Made by a program: the position numbers and the translations under genes. Positions 1 to 8,620 of a DNA stretch of 64,000 nucleotides are shown piece after piece (the first letter of the stretch is position 1; each line of letters opens with the position of its first letter). Below the pieces are notes generated by a model that saw only the letters and a list, made by a program, of their open reading frames with translations, searched no databases and was not told the origin of the DNA. This stretch comes from Methanopyrus sp. SNP6 (GTDB lineage Archaea; JAADCQ01; Methanopyri; Methanopyrales; Methanopyraceae), in the NCBI RefSeq assembly GCF_002201895.1, contig NZ_CP019436.1, forward strand, positions 509,456-573,455, in the 5' to 3' direction.

Positions 1-309
1 CACTAAGGCGGGCACGTCCCACGGCATTCTAGGGGCCGCTGCGACCCGCTTACCGCGTATCTCTACGTCTTTGAAGGGTACTTGGGGCAGCTCCGGTAGC
101 AGTACCTGACCCTCTCTCACCATCTCCATGACCGTCTGGAACTTGGATGCGGACTCTTCGGCCGTCCTGATGAGTTGCGAGGTGAATTTGGCGGAGCGTT
201 TCGGACCCTCTTTGAGCAGCTTCACTATTATCCAAGGCAAGTTCACGGTCACGTAGCCGACGGCGGCGGTGAACTTCCACACGAACCGCCCGATCCGCTC
301 AAGCACCAA
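1..309 (-). CDS. Hypothetical protein, C-terminus cut by window edge
   Basis: An open frame runs for 103 codons from a TTG at 309 to the left edge with no stop, so the gene is truncated here. A GGAGG site lies about 7 nt upstream of this start, and the start follows the TGA of the upstream hydrolase gene (ending at 311), so the two are probably co-transcribed. The N-terminus contains a hydrophobic/aromatic stretch (WKFTAAVGYVTVNLPWIIV) that could be a membrane anchor, followed by a charged region. I do not recognise the family. A GTG at 306 is an alternative start. Confidence 0.6.
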   Translation of the reverse strand, partial: MVLERIGRFVWKFTAAVGYVTVNLPWIIVKLLKEGPKRSAKFTSQLIRTAEESASKFQTVMEMVREGQVLLPELPQVPFKDVEIRGKRVAAAPRMPWDVPALV

Positions 310-310
310 G

Positions 311-1228
311 TCATTCCTCCCCGCCGAGCTCGTCGCGGTAAGCTTCGAGCAGTCGCTCCTCCTTACCTAGTACTTCAGCGGCGGAGGACACGTTGTCCGA
401 TTCCTCGTAGACCTCGGACAACCGATCACGGTAGTTCTTGTCGCGGAGCAAATGATGATCGAGGATTATCTGACCGGATTTCGAGGCCAACTTCCGCAGG
501 TTTTCTACGGCCTTCTTCAGATCGTCCGAGGAGAATCGGAAACCGAGTAAATACGTCGGTGGGCCGCTGATCAGCACCAAATTCGGATCGCGTTTTAGGA
601 TCCACTCCAACGCAGGCTCGTACACGGGACCCTGGACGTCTGAGGCGTGAACGATCACGCGGTCACGGTGCGTTATCCTCAACCCGAGAACGTACCCTAA
701 TTTCGTTCCTTCAGGCCCGTGCGGGAGTGGCGGCGAGAACTCAAGAACCGTCTCGCCGAACTCGAACCTCTTACCGTCGGCGAACTCGTAATCGACGCCT
801 AGCTCATCCAACCCCTCAATCAGTGCCTGAGCTCTACCAGCCTGGCTCCGGTTGATGTCCTCTGTAGGATGCTTCATCAGAATCAGCTTATCTCGGTAAA
901 GCTCCTCAGCCGTTCCAGGGTCGCAAGCTTCGTACTCCCGGTCGGTGAACGGTGTGTAGTGATCGTAATGGTAGTGCGATATCGTGACCACGTCCGCTCT
1001 GTCGGCAACACGCTGGATACGCCCTCGCACTTCCTCAAGTGCTTCCCACTCCTCATCTGACGGAGGTAAATTGTAGCGTTTCGGAGGAATTGACACCCCA
1101 GGATCCACCAGTACGGTCACGTCCGGCGTCTCGATCAGTGTGGCCATCGACCTCACGCCGAGGCTCTCGAACCCTAGCGGAATTATCCTAACGTTCCCGA
1201 CTTTCAGTCCGGATGACGACACGGTCAA
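311..1228 (-). CDS. Metallo-beta-lactamase-fold hydrolase (UPF0282-like)
   Basis: This 305-residue protein has the MBL-fold metal motif SHYHYDHY near residue 85, an early VLVDPG strand typical of the fold, and later histidines (VIVHASD, ILDHHLLRD) that could complete the metal site. The arrangement resembles the archaeal UPF0282 family of uncharacterised MBL hydrolases. The substrate is unknown. The chosen TTG start is preceded only by a weak GGGG. It is followed directly by the edge-truncated gene, and a JAMM peptidase lies upstream on the same strand. Confidence 0.75.
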   Translation of the reverse strand: MTVSSSGLKVGNVRIIPLGFESLGVRSMATLIETPDVTVLVDPGVSIPPKRYNLPPSDEEWEALEEVRGRIQRVADRADVVTISHYHYDHYTPFTDREYEACDPGTAEELYRDKLILMKHPTEDINRSQAGRAQALIEGLDELGVDYEFADGKRFEFGETVLEFSPPLPHGPEGTKLGYVLGLRITHRDRVIVHASDVQGPVYEPALEWILKRDPNLVLISGPPTYLLGFRFSSDDLKKAVENLRKLASKSGQIILDHHLLRDKNYRDRLSEVYEESDNVSSAAEVLGKEERLLEAYRDELGGEE

Positions 1229-1317
1229 GTACCCCAGGGGTCGTCATCCTTGTTCGTCGGCCTACCTCGATCTCTTCATCCCGGCCTCGGAGTGGTCGCA
1301 GGATCGTCATAGTGAGG

Positions 1318-1737
1318 TCAGCGGTTGTTCGCTTCTTCATCGGCCGTGTATCTCACCTCTACGACCGGTGTTATGTTTCTGCCGGACTTGTCGTAGAACT
1401 CCAAACGGTCCGGAGTGTACGGGTACGCTGCGATCGCGTGGACGGCACCCAACCTCTTGAACAACATCAAATCATCCTCCGAGGGCACCGGATCACCATA
1501 GGGGTGGGAGTGAAACGTTCCGATTACGTCTCGGGTATGAACGGAGAGGAGATCGAAAATCGCTCCGGAATCGGAAGCTTCGAAAGGAACTACGATCAGT
1601 GAATCTATCGTGATAGTTTCCGCGCTCATAGAACCTCCTAGCATTGCGAAAAACTCATCAGGGTGGTTTTTATCGCTTGCCTCGAGGAGGGAGTTCAGAA
1701 GTCTCGCGTCGAACTCTACCCTTTTCACGCCGGACAA
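1318..1737 (-). CDS. JAMM/MPN+ domain metalloprotease
   Basis: This is a 139-residue single-domain protein. It carries the JAMM zinc motif HSHPYGDPVPSEDD (H-x-H-x7-S-x2-D) near residue 95 and an upstream glutamate in HPDEFFAML, the usual catalytic set. Archaeal stand-alone JAMM proteins of this size include deubiquitinase-like enzymes that act on SAMP/ubiquitin-like proteins, and related metal-dependent hydrolases. The actual substrate cannot be read from sequence. The start overlaps the 3' end of the upstream membrane-protein gene by 68 nt. Confidence 0.82.
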   Translation of the reverse strand: MSGVKRVEFDARLLNSLLEASDKNHPDEFFAMLGGSMSAETITIDSLIVVPFEASDSGAIFDLLSVHTRDVIGTFHSHPYGDPVPSEDDLMLFKRLGAVHAIAAYPYTPDRLEFYDKSGRNITPVVEVRYTADEEANNR

Positions 1738-2560
1738 GCCATCTTCCCTCCGTAGATCTCCTCAGCGGCGAGATTAGAAGGTCGATGATACGGCTAATAC
1801 CGTACCAGCCCATCGCTGCGATCCCAGTGAAGACTAATATGCTGGCGATTATAGTCGTACGTGGTGATGGGAGCATTCGCGCGATCCTCTGCTGAGCTGC
1901 TTTGGTTGGGTCGTAAATCACCCTGAGGTCGGCGATTTCGCGGATCTCCCTCTTTAGACCCGTATACTCCGAAGGCGGAATCTCGACGTCGATCGTGGCT
2001 GTGACGCCAACCACTACGAATCCGCTGGTGTACGTAATCCACCCCGAAAGCTCGTCGGCCAGTTGAGAGATTTTCGAAGGTGGAACGGACTTGAAATCTA
2101 TACGGACGATCATCTTGGTGGACGATGAGAACCTGACGTCTTTGACGCCGGGGAGGATTTTGGGCACTTTAGACTCGAACCACTTCCGACGGTCTGATGG
2201 TACGGGCTCGCTCAGGGCAACTTCCAGCTCTAAGTATCGTCCGATGGGTTTCCCGCGGTACTTCTTAACTACCTCCAAAGCTTTGGGTAAATCCGGAGGT
2301 GCCGTGCTCAACTCGACCGTCAGGTACCCATTCTTCTCCAGTCCAGCCACGACCTTTGGGATGTCCGAGAGCATGGGGGCGAGCAGGAAAAGTCCTACAC
2401 CGGCCCCGATGATCGCAGCTCCGAGGGTGGTTGCTATTGGCGCCTTGATCCACCGCCCGACGACGCCGATAGAGTAAGTCAAGAGTGCGAGTAACACTGT
2501 CGTGAGGGCCGCGGCTGTCACGAATGCCGCACCCACGTGCCATCCCCCGGCGAAGTTCAT
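1670..2560 (-). CDS. Membrane protein of unknown function
   Basis: The 296-residue protein has two N-terminal hydrophobic segments (about residues 8-30 and 40-62), a roughly 170-residue mixed alpha/beta region predicted to lie outside the membrane, and a third hydrophobic segment near residue 235 (TTIIASILVFTGIAAMGWYG), ending in an Arg/Lys-rich tail. I do not recognise a family. The ATG at 2560 is preferred over an upstream TTG at 2566. The last 68 nt overlap the JAMM gene. The gene is divergent from the roadblock gene, and the two share a short promoter region. Confidence 0.65.
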   Translation of the reverse strand: MNFAGGWHVGAAFVTAAALTTVLLALLTYSIGVVGRWIKAPIATTLGAAIIGAGVGLFLLAPMLSDIPKVVAGLEKNGYLTVELSTAPPDLPKALEVVKKYRGKPIGRYLELEVALSEPVPSDRRKWFESKVPKILPGVKDVRFSSSTKMIVRIDFKSVPPSKISQLADELSGWITYTSGFVVVGVTATIDVEIPPSEYTGLKREIREIADLRVIYDPTKAAQQRIARMLPSPRTTIIASILVFTGIAAMGWYGISRIIDLLISPLRRSTEGRWLVRREKGRVRRETSELPPRGKR

Positions 2561-2570
2561 GCGCAAACGT

Positions 2571-2579
2571 ATTTAAATT
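2571..2579 (+). promoter_or_regulatory. TATA-like box A upstream of the roadblock gene
   Basis: TATTTAAAT lies in otherwise GC-rich DNA about 50 nt upstream of the TTG start at 2629, a spacing compatible with an archaeal box A and a short leader. The box is nearly symmetric, but the divergent membrane-protein gene starts only about 11 nt away, which is too close for it to use this box in the standard way. Confidence 0.5.
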
Positions 2580-2628
2580 CCGACTCACCCGCCGTGCCGG
2601 AGAACCCGTCTTTGGGGGCCGACGTCAC

Positions 2629-2976
2629 TTGATCGAGAAGGTGTTGGCAGATCTGAACCGGGTTGAGGGAGTGCATGGATCGTTGGTTGTCTCGAGCGAC
2701 GGATTGATCATCGCGGACGCCGTGCCTCCGGATATCGACTCCGAGATTGTGGGTGCGATTGCGACGACCGTATACGGTTCTGGCGAGCGAGTCGTCGACG
2801 AGATGGATCTAGGAGATCTCGAACAGATGCTCATCGAAGCCACACACGGGAAGGTGATGATCGTAGACGTAGGGGAGGACGCGACGCTAGTCCTCGTCGT
2901 CGAGCCCGACGCCAACTTAGGACTTATCCGCCTCCGCGCTCAGGAGGCCGCTGAGGAGATCGCTAAACAGCTTTAA
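2629..2976 (+). CDS. Roadblock/LC7 domain protein
   Basis: A 115-residue single-domain protein that starts LIEKVLADLNRVEGVHGSLVV and continues with SSDGLIIADAVP and a late LVLVVEPDANLGLIR strand. This is the standard layout of archaeal roadblock/LC7 proteins, which in other systems regulate MglA-type GTPases. No GTPase gene is next to it. Instead it is followed by a second roadblock-like protein and a MinD-type ATPase on the same strand. A longer frame extends upstream, but the TTG at 2629, with GGGGGCC about 10 nt before it, matches the domain boundary. Confidence 0.8.
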   Translation: MIEKVLADLNRVEGVHGSLVVSSDGLIIADAVPPDIDSEIVGAIATTVYGSGERVVDEMDLGDLEQMLIEATHGKVMIVDVGEDATLVLVVEPDANLGLIRLRAQEAAEEIAKQL

Positions 2977-3010
2977 TGGTTTCCCGAATCATCGCTAGGG
3001 AGCCTCGACC

Positions 3011-3889
3011 GTGATCAGAGACATCCTAAGAATTCTTAAAGATATTTTAAGCAGACGGGATGGTAAGGGAAGGGAGCTGGAAGAGGGGGCCAGAGGAAGA
3101 GCTGAAAGTTCGAAGGAGGATGGGACCACGAAAGTCAGAGATGAAGTGATCCGACGAGCGTTCGACGTCATCGGAGAGCAGCTCGATGTGGAGAAGCTCG
3201 TCGAGGAAGCCCGCAAAGATCTGACGTCGGCCCTGAACCGGGTTACCGAGTACTTTGGTTTAGAGAAGCTGGTTGTATTAGACGATTCTGGGAAGCCGAT
3301 TGGGATAGTAGGAGACGGCCGAATGGAGAGTGGGCTAGTAAACGCAATTTACACGATACGTGAATCACTAGGTGAAGTTGATACTATTTTGGTAACCTCA
3401 GAAGACTCGACTAACTACCTGGCGCTGTGTCTAGACGAGTACGTAGTAGTGTGTGAATCTAAAATGACTTTGTCCGATGCTGATATCTTCATGCTTAAAA
3501 ATGATCTTGGAAAAGTTATAGATGCCGCAGTCTCGGGACAGCAAGTGAAGTCTGAGATACCGTTCGTGGTTATCGACGAGCATGGTTTGGTGATCCTGTC
3601 GAATGTAGATCGATGTGAAGAAGTTGGAGCATTGGTCTCGCAGATGTACAGGTTCATCAAAGATCACGTGGAGGGCTCGATCGAGTGGATCAAGATGACC
3701 ACCGGTGAGAACAAGACCCTAGCTGTAAAGCCTCATAACGATTTCCTCATAGCTTTCGTGGTGGAGTCAGATGTAGAGGACGCGGACGACGCGTGCGAGG
3801 AAACCGTTAAAACTCTTATCGAAAAGGTCGAGCGCGCCGTAGCCGGATCTCCGAGCCCTCCAGCCGAAAAGGGCGAGGGGTTAACCTGA
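3011..3889 (+). CDS. Possible tandem roadblock-like protein
   Basis: The 292-residue protein has a basic, charged N-terminus (residues 1-40), a helical linker, and two regions that each open with a strand and turn like the roadblock fold: [20 protein letters not shown] near residue 85 and [16 protein letters not shown] near residue 180. I infer two degenerate roadblock-like halves, which a structure prediction would test. It starts at GTG 3011, 34 nt after the roadblock gene, and ends 1 nt before the MinD start, so the three form an operon. The central part is richer in AT than its neighbours. Confidence 0.6.
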   Translation: MIRDILRILKDILSRRDGKGRELEEGARGRAESSKEDGTTKVRDEVIRRAFDVIGEQLDVEKLVEEARKDLTSALNRVTEYFGLEKLVVLDDSGKPIGIVGDGRMESGLVNAIYTIRESLGEVDTILVTSEDSTNYLALCLDEYVVVCESKMTLSDADIFMLKNDLGKVIDAAVSGQQVKSEIPFVVIDEHGLVILSNVDRCEEVGALVSQMYRFIKDHVEGSIEWIKMTTGENKTLAVKPHNDFLIAFVVESDVEDADDACEETVKTLIEKVERAVAGSPSPPAEKGEGLT

Positions 3890-3890
3890 C

Positions 3891-4700
3891 TTGGCTGAGA
3901 CGGAACTTCCTGAGTCAGAAGCATGCCGTGTGGTATGTATGGCGTCAGGTAAGGGAGGTACGGGCAAAACCACCGTAACCGCCAACTTAGGCACCGCATT
4001 AGCTGAGCTCGGTGCTGAAACTTACATCTTGGATGCGGATATCGCTATGGCCAACTTGGGACTGATCCTCCGAATGGAAGACGCCCCAGTAACACTGCAT
4101 GATGTACTGGCGGGAGAAGCCGACATCGAGGAGGCCATTTACGAGGGACCTCACGGTGTTAAGGTGATCCCTGCGGGTATATCATTGGAGGGCATTCGAA
4201 AGGCCAATCCCGACAGGCTGAGGGACGTAGTCGAGTACATAATAGACGAAACGGACTTCCTGCTGATCGACGCGCCGGCAGGGTTAGGTAGGGACGCCAT
4301 CACGGCACTCTCCGCGTCGACGGAGAGCCTCTTAGTGGTTAACCCCGAGATAGCGTCGATCACAGACGCTCTTAAGGTCAAAGCGGTAGCCGAGCGGGTA
4401 GATACCCAAATCACGGGAGCCGTCGTCAACCGTGTCACGAAAGATAAGACCGAACTGACGAAGGAAGAAGTCGAAAAAATTCTGGAAACCCCAGTAATGG
4501 TCGAAGTACCCGAAGATCCGGAAGTTCGAAGGGCCGCCGCATTTGGAGAGCCGGTGGTGGTCCGCAGTCCCAAGTCCGCGGCCGCACAGGCTTTCAAGAA
4601 ACTGGCCGCGGAGCTAGTGGGTATCGAGTACGAGGTGCCCGTTCCAGACAAGGAGGGAGTGTTGTCCAAGGTCATTAAGGGCCTATTCGGACGGCGTTAG
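3891..4700 (+). CDS. minD: MinD/ParA-family ATPase
   Basis: The 269-residue protein carries the deviant Walker A motif GKGGTGKTT near residue 20, a Walker A' region ([16 protein letters not shown]) and a Walker B-like strand ([14 protein letters not shown]), all diagnostic of MinD/ParA ATPases. A short C-terminal amphipathic stretch ([12 protein letters not shown]) could be a membrane-targeting sequence like that of MinD. The start is TTG 3891, immediately after the preceding stop. Archaea carry several MinD paralogues not tied to division-site selection. Its place behind two roadblock-type genes suggests polarity or positioning (inference). Confidence 0.85.
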   Translation: MAETELPESEACRVVCMASGKGGTGKTTVTANLGTALAELGAETYILDADIAMANLGLILRMEDAPVTLHDVLAGEADIEEAIYEGPHGVKVIPAGISLEGIRKANPDRLRDVVEYIIDETDFLLIDAPAGLGRDAITALSASTESLLVVNPEIASITDALKVKAVAERVDTQITGAVVNRVTKDKTELTKEEVEKILETPVMVEVPEDPEVRRAAAFGEPVVVRSPKSAAAQAFKKLAAELVGIEYEVPVPDKEGVLSKVIKGLFGRR

Positions 4701-5197
4701 AAGCGGGCTTCCCATAACCTGTCCCCGACGTGGTGAACGTTGCGGACTGCTCGACCCCTCTCAGACCCTTCGATTTCCCTCGCACCCATCAAGGCTATTC
4801 CCACGGCGAGAGGCCGTCGGTTGCGCTCGTCGATGACGACAACACCATCACCCTCCTCGAACTCACCCCGCACTTCCACGATACCAGGCACCATGATATC
4901 TGCCCCGGAGGCCACCGGCCTGACGGCACCCATATCCACTATCACTACATGGTCGTAATTTTCCTCATCGAGTTGGAGGAGGGCATGGATCGTGGGAAGC
5001 CAACCCTCGTGCCGCTCGAAGGCCATTACCTTGTCGTCCTTAATCAGCAAGCGCTCAATATCATCGTCCTTGACATACGCGACCTCCACGAGACCAGTGA
5101 GTACTTCGCGGAGACTCACCCCAGACGATACGCGTAACTCCTCCAAAACTTCCTGAAGGTCCTTCTCCGAGATCGGATGTCGACGGGAAACCTTCAT
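4697..5197 (-). CDS. PUA-domain RNA-binding protein (MCT-1-like)
   Basis: The 166-residue protein has an N-terminal region followed by a C-terminal PUA domain: [23 protein letters not shown], then [17 protein letters not shown] and [10 protein letters not shown]. This matches small archaeal PUA proteins related to MCT-1/Tma20, which bind RNA or ribosomes. The ATG at 5197 ([14 protein letters not shown]) is chosen over an upstream start at 5245, because the longer version would overlap the Lsm start. Its 3' end overlaps the MinD gene by 4 nt (convergent). Confidence 0.75.
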   Translation of the reverse strand: MKVSRRHPISEKDLQEVLEELRVSSGVSLREVLTGLVEVAYVKDDDIERLLIKDDKVMAFERHEGWLPTIHALLQLDEENYDHVVIVDMGAVRPVASGADIMVPGIVEVRGEFEEGDGVVVIDERNRRPLAVGIALMGAREIEGSERGRAVRNVHHVGDRLWEARF

Positions 5198-5233
5198 CCG
5201 CCGGCTCCCCCAGCCGCACGGGGGTCGGACAGT

Positions 5234-5455
5234 TTGAGACCGCACGACTGTCTTAGGGACTTCTTGGACGACATTGTGATAGTGGAGTTGAAGACGGGCA
5301 AGACGTTGCGAGGTAGGTTAGTGTCTTTCGACGGACACCTAAACTTGGTGCTGGATGACTGCGTTGAGATAGATGAAGATTCCGAAGTTAGGCTCGGACG
5401 TGTATTGGTCCGAGGAGACAGCGTCACCTTGATATCACCCGCTGAAGTCGGGTGA
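5234..5455 (+). CDS. Sm-like archaeal protein (Lsm)
   Basis: The 73-residue protein has the complete Sm fold, with Sm1 containing LRGRLVSFDGHLNLVLDD and Sm2 containing GRVLVRGDSVTLISP. Archaeal Lsm proteins form hexa- or heptameric rings that bind U-rich RNA. The TTG at 5234 with GGGGGT about 10 nt upstream gives the normal family length. A longer frame starting at 5177 would add a proline-rich extension that looks like read-through of the divergent PUA leader. It is followed by L37e, a pairing common in euryarchaea. Confidence 0.88.
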   Translation: MRPHDCLRDFLDDIVIVELKTGKTLRGRLVSFDGHLNLVLDDCVEIDEDSEVRLGRVLVRGDSVTLISPAEVG

Positions 5456-5475
5456 GCTGCCAGGGGGAATGAGGT

Positions 5476-5664
5476 TTGGCGAAGGGAACCCCCTCCTTCG
5501 GTAAACGTAACAAGACGAAGACGCACGTCAGGTGTAGGAGATGCGGCCGCCGTGCGTACCATGTGCGGAAAGGGTATTGCGCAGCCTGTGGGTTCGGTCG
5601 CTCACGGCGCATCCGTCGGTACAGCTGGCAGAACAAGAAGGTGAACCGCAAGCGACGCCGCTAA
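5476..5664 (+). CDS. rpl37e: 50S ribosomal protein L37e
   Basis: The 62-residue basic protein has a zinc-ribbon made of CRRCG near residue 20 and CAACG near residue 35, and an Arg/Lys-rich C-terminus, as expected of L37e. The start is TTG 5476 (product [13 protein letters not shown]), with GGGGGAATGA upstream. It lies 20 nt behind Lsm and 13 nt before the Toprim protein, in one plus-strand operon. Confidence 0.93.
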   Translation: MAKGTPSFGKRNKTKTHVRCRRCGRRAYHVRKGYCAACGFGRSRRIRRYSWQNKKVNRKRRR

Positions 5665-5677
5665 GGGAGCCCAGGTA

Positions 5678-6553
5678 ATGGCACGAGACGGACGACGGAA
5701 GTCACCCGTCGACGTCAGGATAATCGTGGAAGGAGCCGCCGACGCCGAAACGATATCTAAAGTGATCCAGCGGATGGCGCTCGGAGGAGAGTACAACATC
5801 ACAGTGACATCCATCATCCCTACCACCCACGCCCATATCGCGCGACGGACCGCCGAAGGTGCGGACTTAGTGCTCATTGCCACAGACGCGGATAAGCCAG
5901 GTCGTAAACTGGCCAAGAAGTTTCAGGAAGAGCTGCGAGGCGTCGTAGGTCGAGTGGAACGCGTGAAGATGCCCATCGGACACGACGTGGAACACGTGGA
6001 CCTGGAAATAGTGGAGAAGGAGCTCCGAAGCGCCTTAGTCCGCGCCGGCCTCAAAAGTCTCAGGGACATTAAGGAGCTGCGCGAGGAGATCAGGGAACTT
6101 CAAGAGGAAATCACAAAGAAGGAGGAGCTCATCGAGGAACTCGAGGAGAAAGAATTGGAGTTGGAAGAGCTGCGCAAGAGACTAAAGGAGGTCGAAAAGG
6201 AAAAGGCGCTCCTTGAGGAGGAACGGGACAAACTACTGGATGAAGTCGAGCAGCTCAGAGACCGCCTCGAAGAGCTTGAGGAGAAGTTGAAATCCGAAGA
6301 TCGTCTGCAGATCATGGACCTCGAGTCCGTGTGCGAAGAGGCGGGGCTGAGCACGGAGGACGTAGAGCCGGAGATCCTAGAAGAGCTCGGAGAAGAGCTC
6401 GAAATTCCGATAGTGGTAGGCCCTATCCGAGTTGCAGCACCATCTAGGGAGGACGCGGTCAGAGTACTAAAGATCTACAAGCTCGCCCGAAAAGTGGTTG
6501 ATGGCGAGGGGGAAGAGGAAAACGAAACAACTCCAGGAGATCCTGAAGTCTGA
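5678..6553 (+). CDS. Toprim-domain protein with long coiled coil
   Basis: The N-terminal 110 residues form a Toprim domain: IIVEGAADAETISKVI supplies the catalytic-type glutamate and LVLIATDADKPGRK the DxD-type motif. Residues about 125-215 are an uninterrupted Glu/Lys/Leu coiled coil. A conserved-looking C-terminal segment (PIVVGPIRVAAPSREDA) follows. Stand-alone archaeal Toprim proteins of this kind are uncharacterised, and a role in nucleic-acid cleavage or strand handling is inferred from the domain. The C-terminus overlaps the M24 peptidase start by 53 nt. Confidence 0.8.
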   Translation: MARDGRRKSPVDVRIIVEGAADAETISKVIQRMALGGEYNITVTSIIPTTHAHIARRTAEGADLVLIATDADKPGRKLAKKFQEELRGVVGRVERVKMPIGHDVEHVDLEIVEKELRSALVRAGLKSLRDIKELREEIRELQEEITKKEELIEELEEKELELEELRKRLKEVEKEKALLEEERDKLLDEVEQLRDRLEELEEKLKSEDRLQIMDLESVCEEAGLSTEDVEPEILEELGEELEIPIVVGPIRVAAPSREDAVRVLKIYKLARKVVDGEGEEENETTPGDPEV

Positions 6554-7526
6554 CGATTTCTTTCTAGAGAAGGTGGAGAAGCTAGAAGAAATCGCAGAAG
6601 GCGAACCATGCACTCTTGTCAGGCGCCAAAATGTCGAGTGGATAACCCACTTTCCCGGTCTAGCGTTCCACGCCGACTTCGAGTCCGAAGAGTACACACT
6701 GGTTGTTCACCGTATGGATTCGAGGGCCGTTCGAGAATGGCCGATTCCAGAGGCCGTCGAAGTCGTAACACACGATGAGGCCGATCGCCTAACTCCCGCC
6801 CGGGCCGTCGATGACGAGTCGGCTGTCCGCAGGGTGCCTTGTTATAGGGTGAAGAACGTTAACAAGGACGTTACGAGAGTACGTCTCTCCAAATCGAAGA
6901 GTGAGCTGATGTTCATTGAGGAGCTAGTGGAAGCTACCGAGCGGATACTTACAGAAGTCCTCCCACCCGAAGGCTCGGAGGCCGAGGTAGCATCCGACAT
7001 CATAAAGAAGACCATGATTCGCGGCTTTCAAACGGCATTCGACCCTATAGTAGCATATGACGAGGGTGCCGGTGTGCCTCATCACCGACCGAGTCCCGAA
7101 GAGAAGACCTGGACGAAATGTGCGTTGGTGGATTACGGGATCAAGATGGTATACTGCACGGACATCACTAGGACCGTAGTGTCCGAGGGCAGGGCAGGAG
7201 ATATCCTCGAAGTCGTCGTGAACGCCCTCGAGGAGGCACTCCGAGAACTTCAAGCGGGTGTTGACCCGAAGGAGCTCGAGAAAGAGCTGAGGGAGTGGAT
7301 GGAAGACGAAGCGCCCGGATTCAAGTTCCCACACAGTATCGGCCACCATGTAGGAGTCACAGTCCACGAGGGTCGTCTCAGGGGTCGATTGCCGGAAGGT
7401 GCCGTGATCACCGTAGAGCCAGGGCTCTACTCGGACGAGTTCGGGATCCGCGTCGAAGAAATGGTGGTCGTCGGGAAGCGAAAATGCCGAACTCTAACCA
7501 AGCTTCCGCGGGTGTGGGAGCGTTGA
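6501..7526 (+). CDS. M24-family metallopeptidase (Xaa-Pro aminopeptidase-like)
   Basis: The 341-residue protein shows the pita-bread metal ligands in order: VDYG and CTDITR (two Asp), SIGHHVGV (His), TVEPG (Glu) and RVEEM (Glu). The N-terminal half is a creatinase-like domain. Family members cleave N-terminal Xaa-Pro bonds of peptides in the cytosol. The N-terminal 20 residues are basic. The ATG at 6501 is preferred to the overlapping codon at 6498. It overlaps the upstream Toprim gene, and its stop overlaps the CobT frame. Confidence 0.85.
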   Translation: MARGKRKTKQLQEILKSDDFFLEKVEKLEEIAEGEPCTLVRRQNVEWITHFPGLAFHADFESEEYTLVVHRMDSRAVREWPIPEAVEVVTHDEADRLTPARAVDDESAVRRVPCYRVKNVNKDVTRVRLSKSKSELMFIEELVEATERILTEVLPPEGSEAEVASDIIKKTMIRGFQTAFDPIVAYDEGAGVPHHRPSPEEKTWTKCALVDYGIKMVYCTDITRTVVSEGRAGDILEVVVNALEEALRELQAGVDPKELEKELREWMEDEAPGFKFPHSIGHHVGVTVHEGRLRGRLPEGAVITVEPGLYSDEFGIRVEEMVVVGKRKCRTLTKLPRVWER

Positions 7527-8620
7527 AAGAAGTCTTACCGGGTATCCGAGTGCTGGGAAATCTCGGAGCCGCGGAGAAGGTTGTTAGGAGGTGCTCCGGT
7601 GGAAGCACGGTGATGGTGTGTGTGATCGGCAGTACCGAGATCAGCCGCGTTCCCGGTATCTCAGCCGCGGGTAAAACGCCAGAGTCAACCTTTCACACAC
7701 CCGCAGGTGATGTCGAGTTGATTTACCACGACAGGGTCATCAACGCCGAAGAGGTTCCACAGAATCCGGTGGGTGCTCCCTCACCCGCCGTGATAACGAA
7801 AGCCGTCGTGAACTTGGCATCCATTCCATTCCTGACGGTGGACGCCGGGGCAGCCGTGAAACCCGCTTGCCCTTACATCGACCTCGGAGGTGAGGTCGCG
7901 AGGGATTTCCGCGAAGGACCGGCACTATCGGAGGAAACCTACGACAGGCTGCTAGAGTTAGGTAGAACGCTCGGTAAGGAGCTCACTCGCGATGTGGATT
8001 TCCTGACCGTGGGGGAGAGCGTGCCGGGCGGGACTACTACGGCGATGGCTGTGATGACGGCATTGGGCTACAATACTAGTGAAAAGTTCGCGAGCAGCTC
8101 CCACGACTCCCCGCACGATATCAAGGAGCGAGTGGTGAAAGAGGGCTTGGAGGCGCAAGGAGTGGAACCGGGTGACTTGGACGCCCATGAGGCGATCAGG
8201 AGGTTCGGCGACCCTATGATGCCTGCGGTGATAGGCATTATTCACGGAGCCAGAACACCGGTGCTTTTGGCAGGTGGTACGCAGATGGCCCCCATATTAG
8301 CGTACCTGGCGGAGGAAGATAGGACGGACCCGGAACGGGTCTTCGTCGGAACTACCAAATATGTGGTCGAAGACGAGGATTCCGATATCGAGGGTCTGTT
8401 CCGGCAAGTAGGCGACTACGTGCTGTTCTCAGCGGATCCTGGGTTCTCGGAGTCCAAGTTCCGTGGGTTCAGGTTGTACGAGGATGGGTACGTGAAGGAG
8501 GGTGTCGGTGCCGGTGGAGCTCAGGTAGCAGCTGCGTTGAAAACAGAGGGAAAAATCACGCCGGAAGACGTTTTGAGGGAGTGCGAGCGAGTTTACGAAC
8601 GATGGGTGGATGAACTTTAA
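7484..8620 (+). CDS. cobT: CobT-like nicotinate-nucleotide phosphoribosyltransferase
   Basis: The protein of roughly 365-378 residues resembles the archaeal CobT-type enzymes that activate the lower-ligand base of cobamides. It contains VGESVPGGTTTAMAVMTALG, the GG-T nucleotide-binding stretch, GAGGAQVAAA near the C-terminus and PVLLAGGTQMAPILAYL in the middle. Cobamides are essential here as cofactors of methyl transfer in methanogenesis. Start choice is uncertain: ATG 7484 overlaps the M24 gene, while TTG 7523 overlaps its stop as TTGA and has GTGGGAG just upstream. Confidence 0.82.
   Translation: MPNSNQASAGVGALKEVLPGIRVLGNLGAAEKVVRRCSGGSTVMVCVIGSTEISRVPGISAAGKTPESTFHTPAGDVELIYHDRVINAEEVPQNPVGAPSPAVITKAVVNLASIPFLTVDAGAAVKPACPYIDLGGEVARDFREGPALSEETYDRLLELGRTLGKELTRDVDFLTVGESVPGGTTTAMAVMTALGYNTSEKFASSSHDSPHDIKERVVKEGLEAQGVEPGDLDAHEAIRRFGDPMMPAVIGIIHGARTPVLLAGGTQMAPILAYLAEEDRTDPERVFVGTTKYVVEDEDSDIEGLFRQVGDYVLFSADPGFSESKFRGFRLYEDGYVKEGVGAGGAQVAAALKTEGKITPEDVLRECERVYERWVDEL

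Noticed and set aside
175-570. Plus-strand frame near the left edge
   Set aside because: It is antisense to the MBL hydrolase gene and to the edge gene and has Arg/Pro-rich shadow-type composition.
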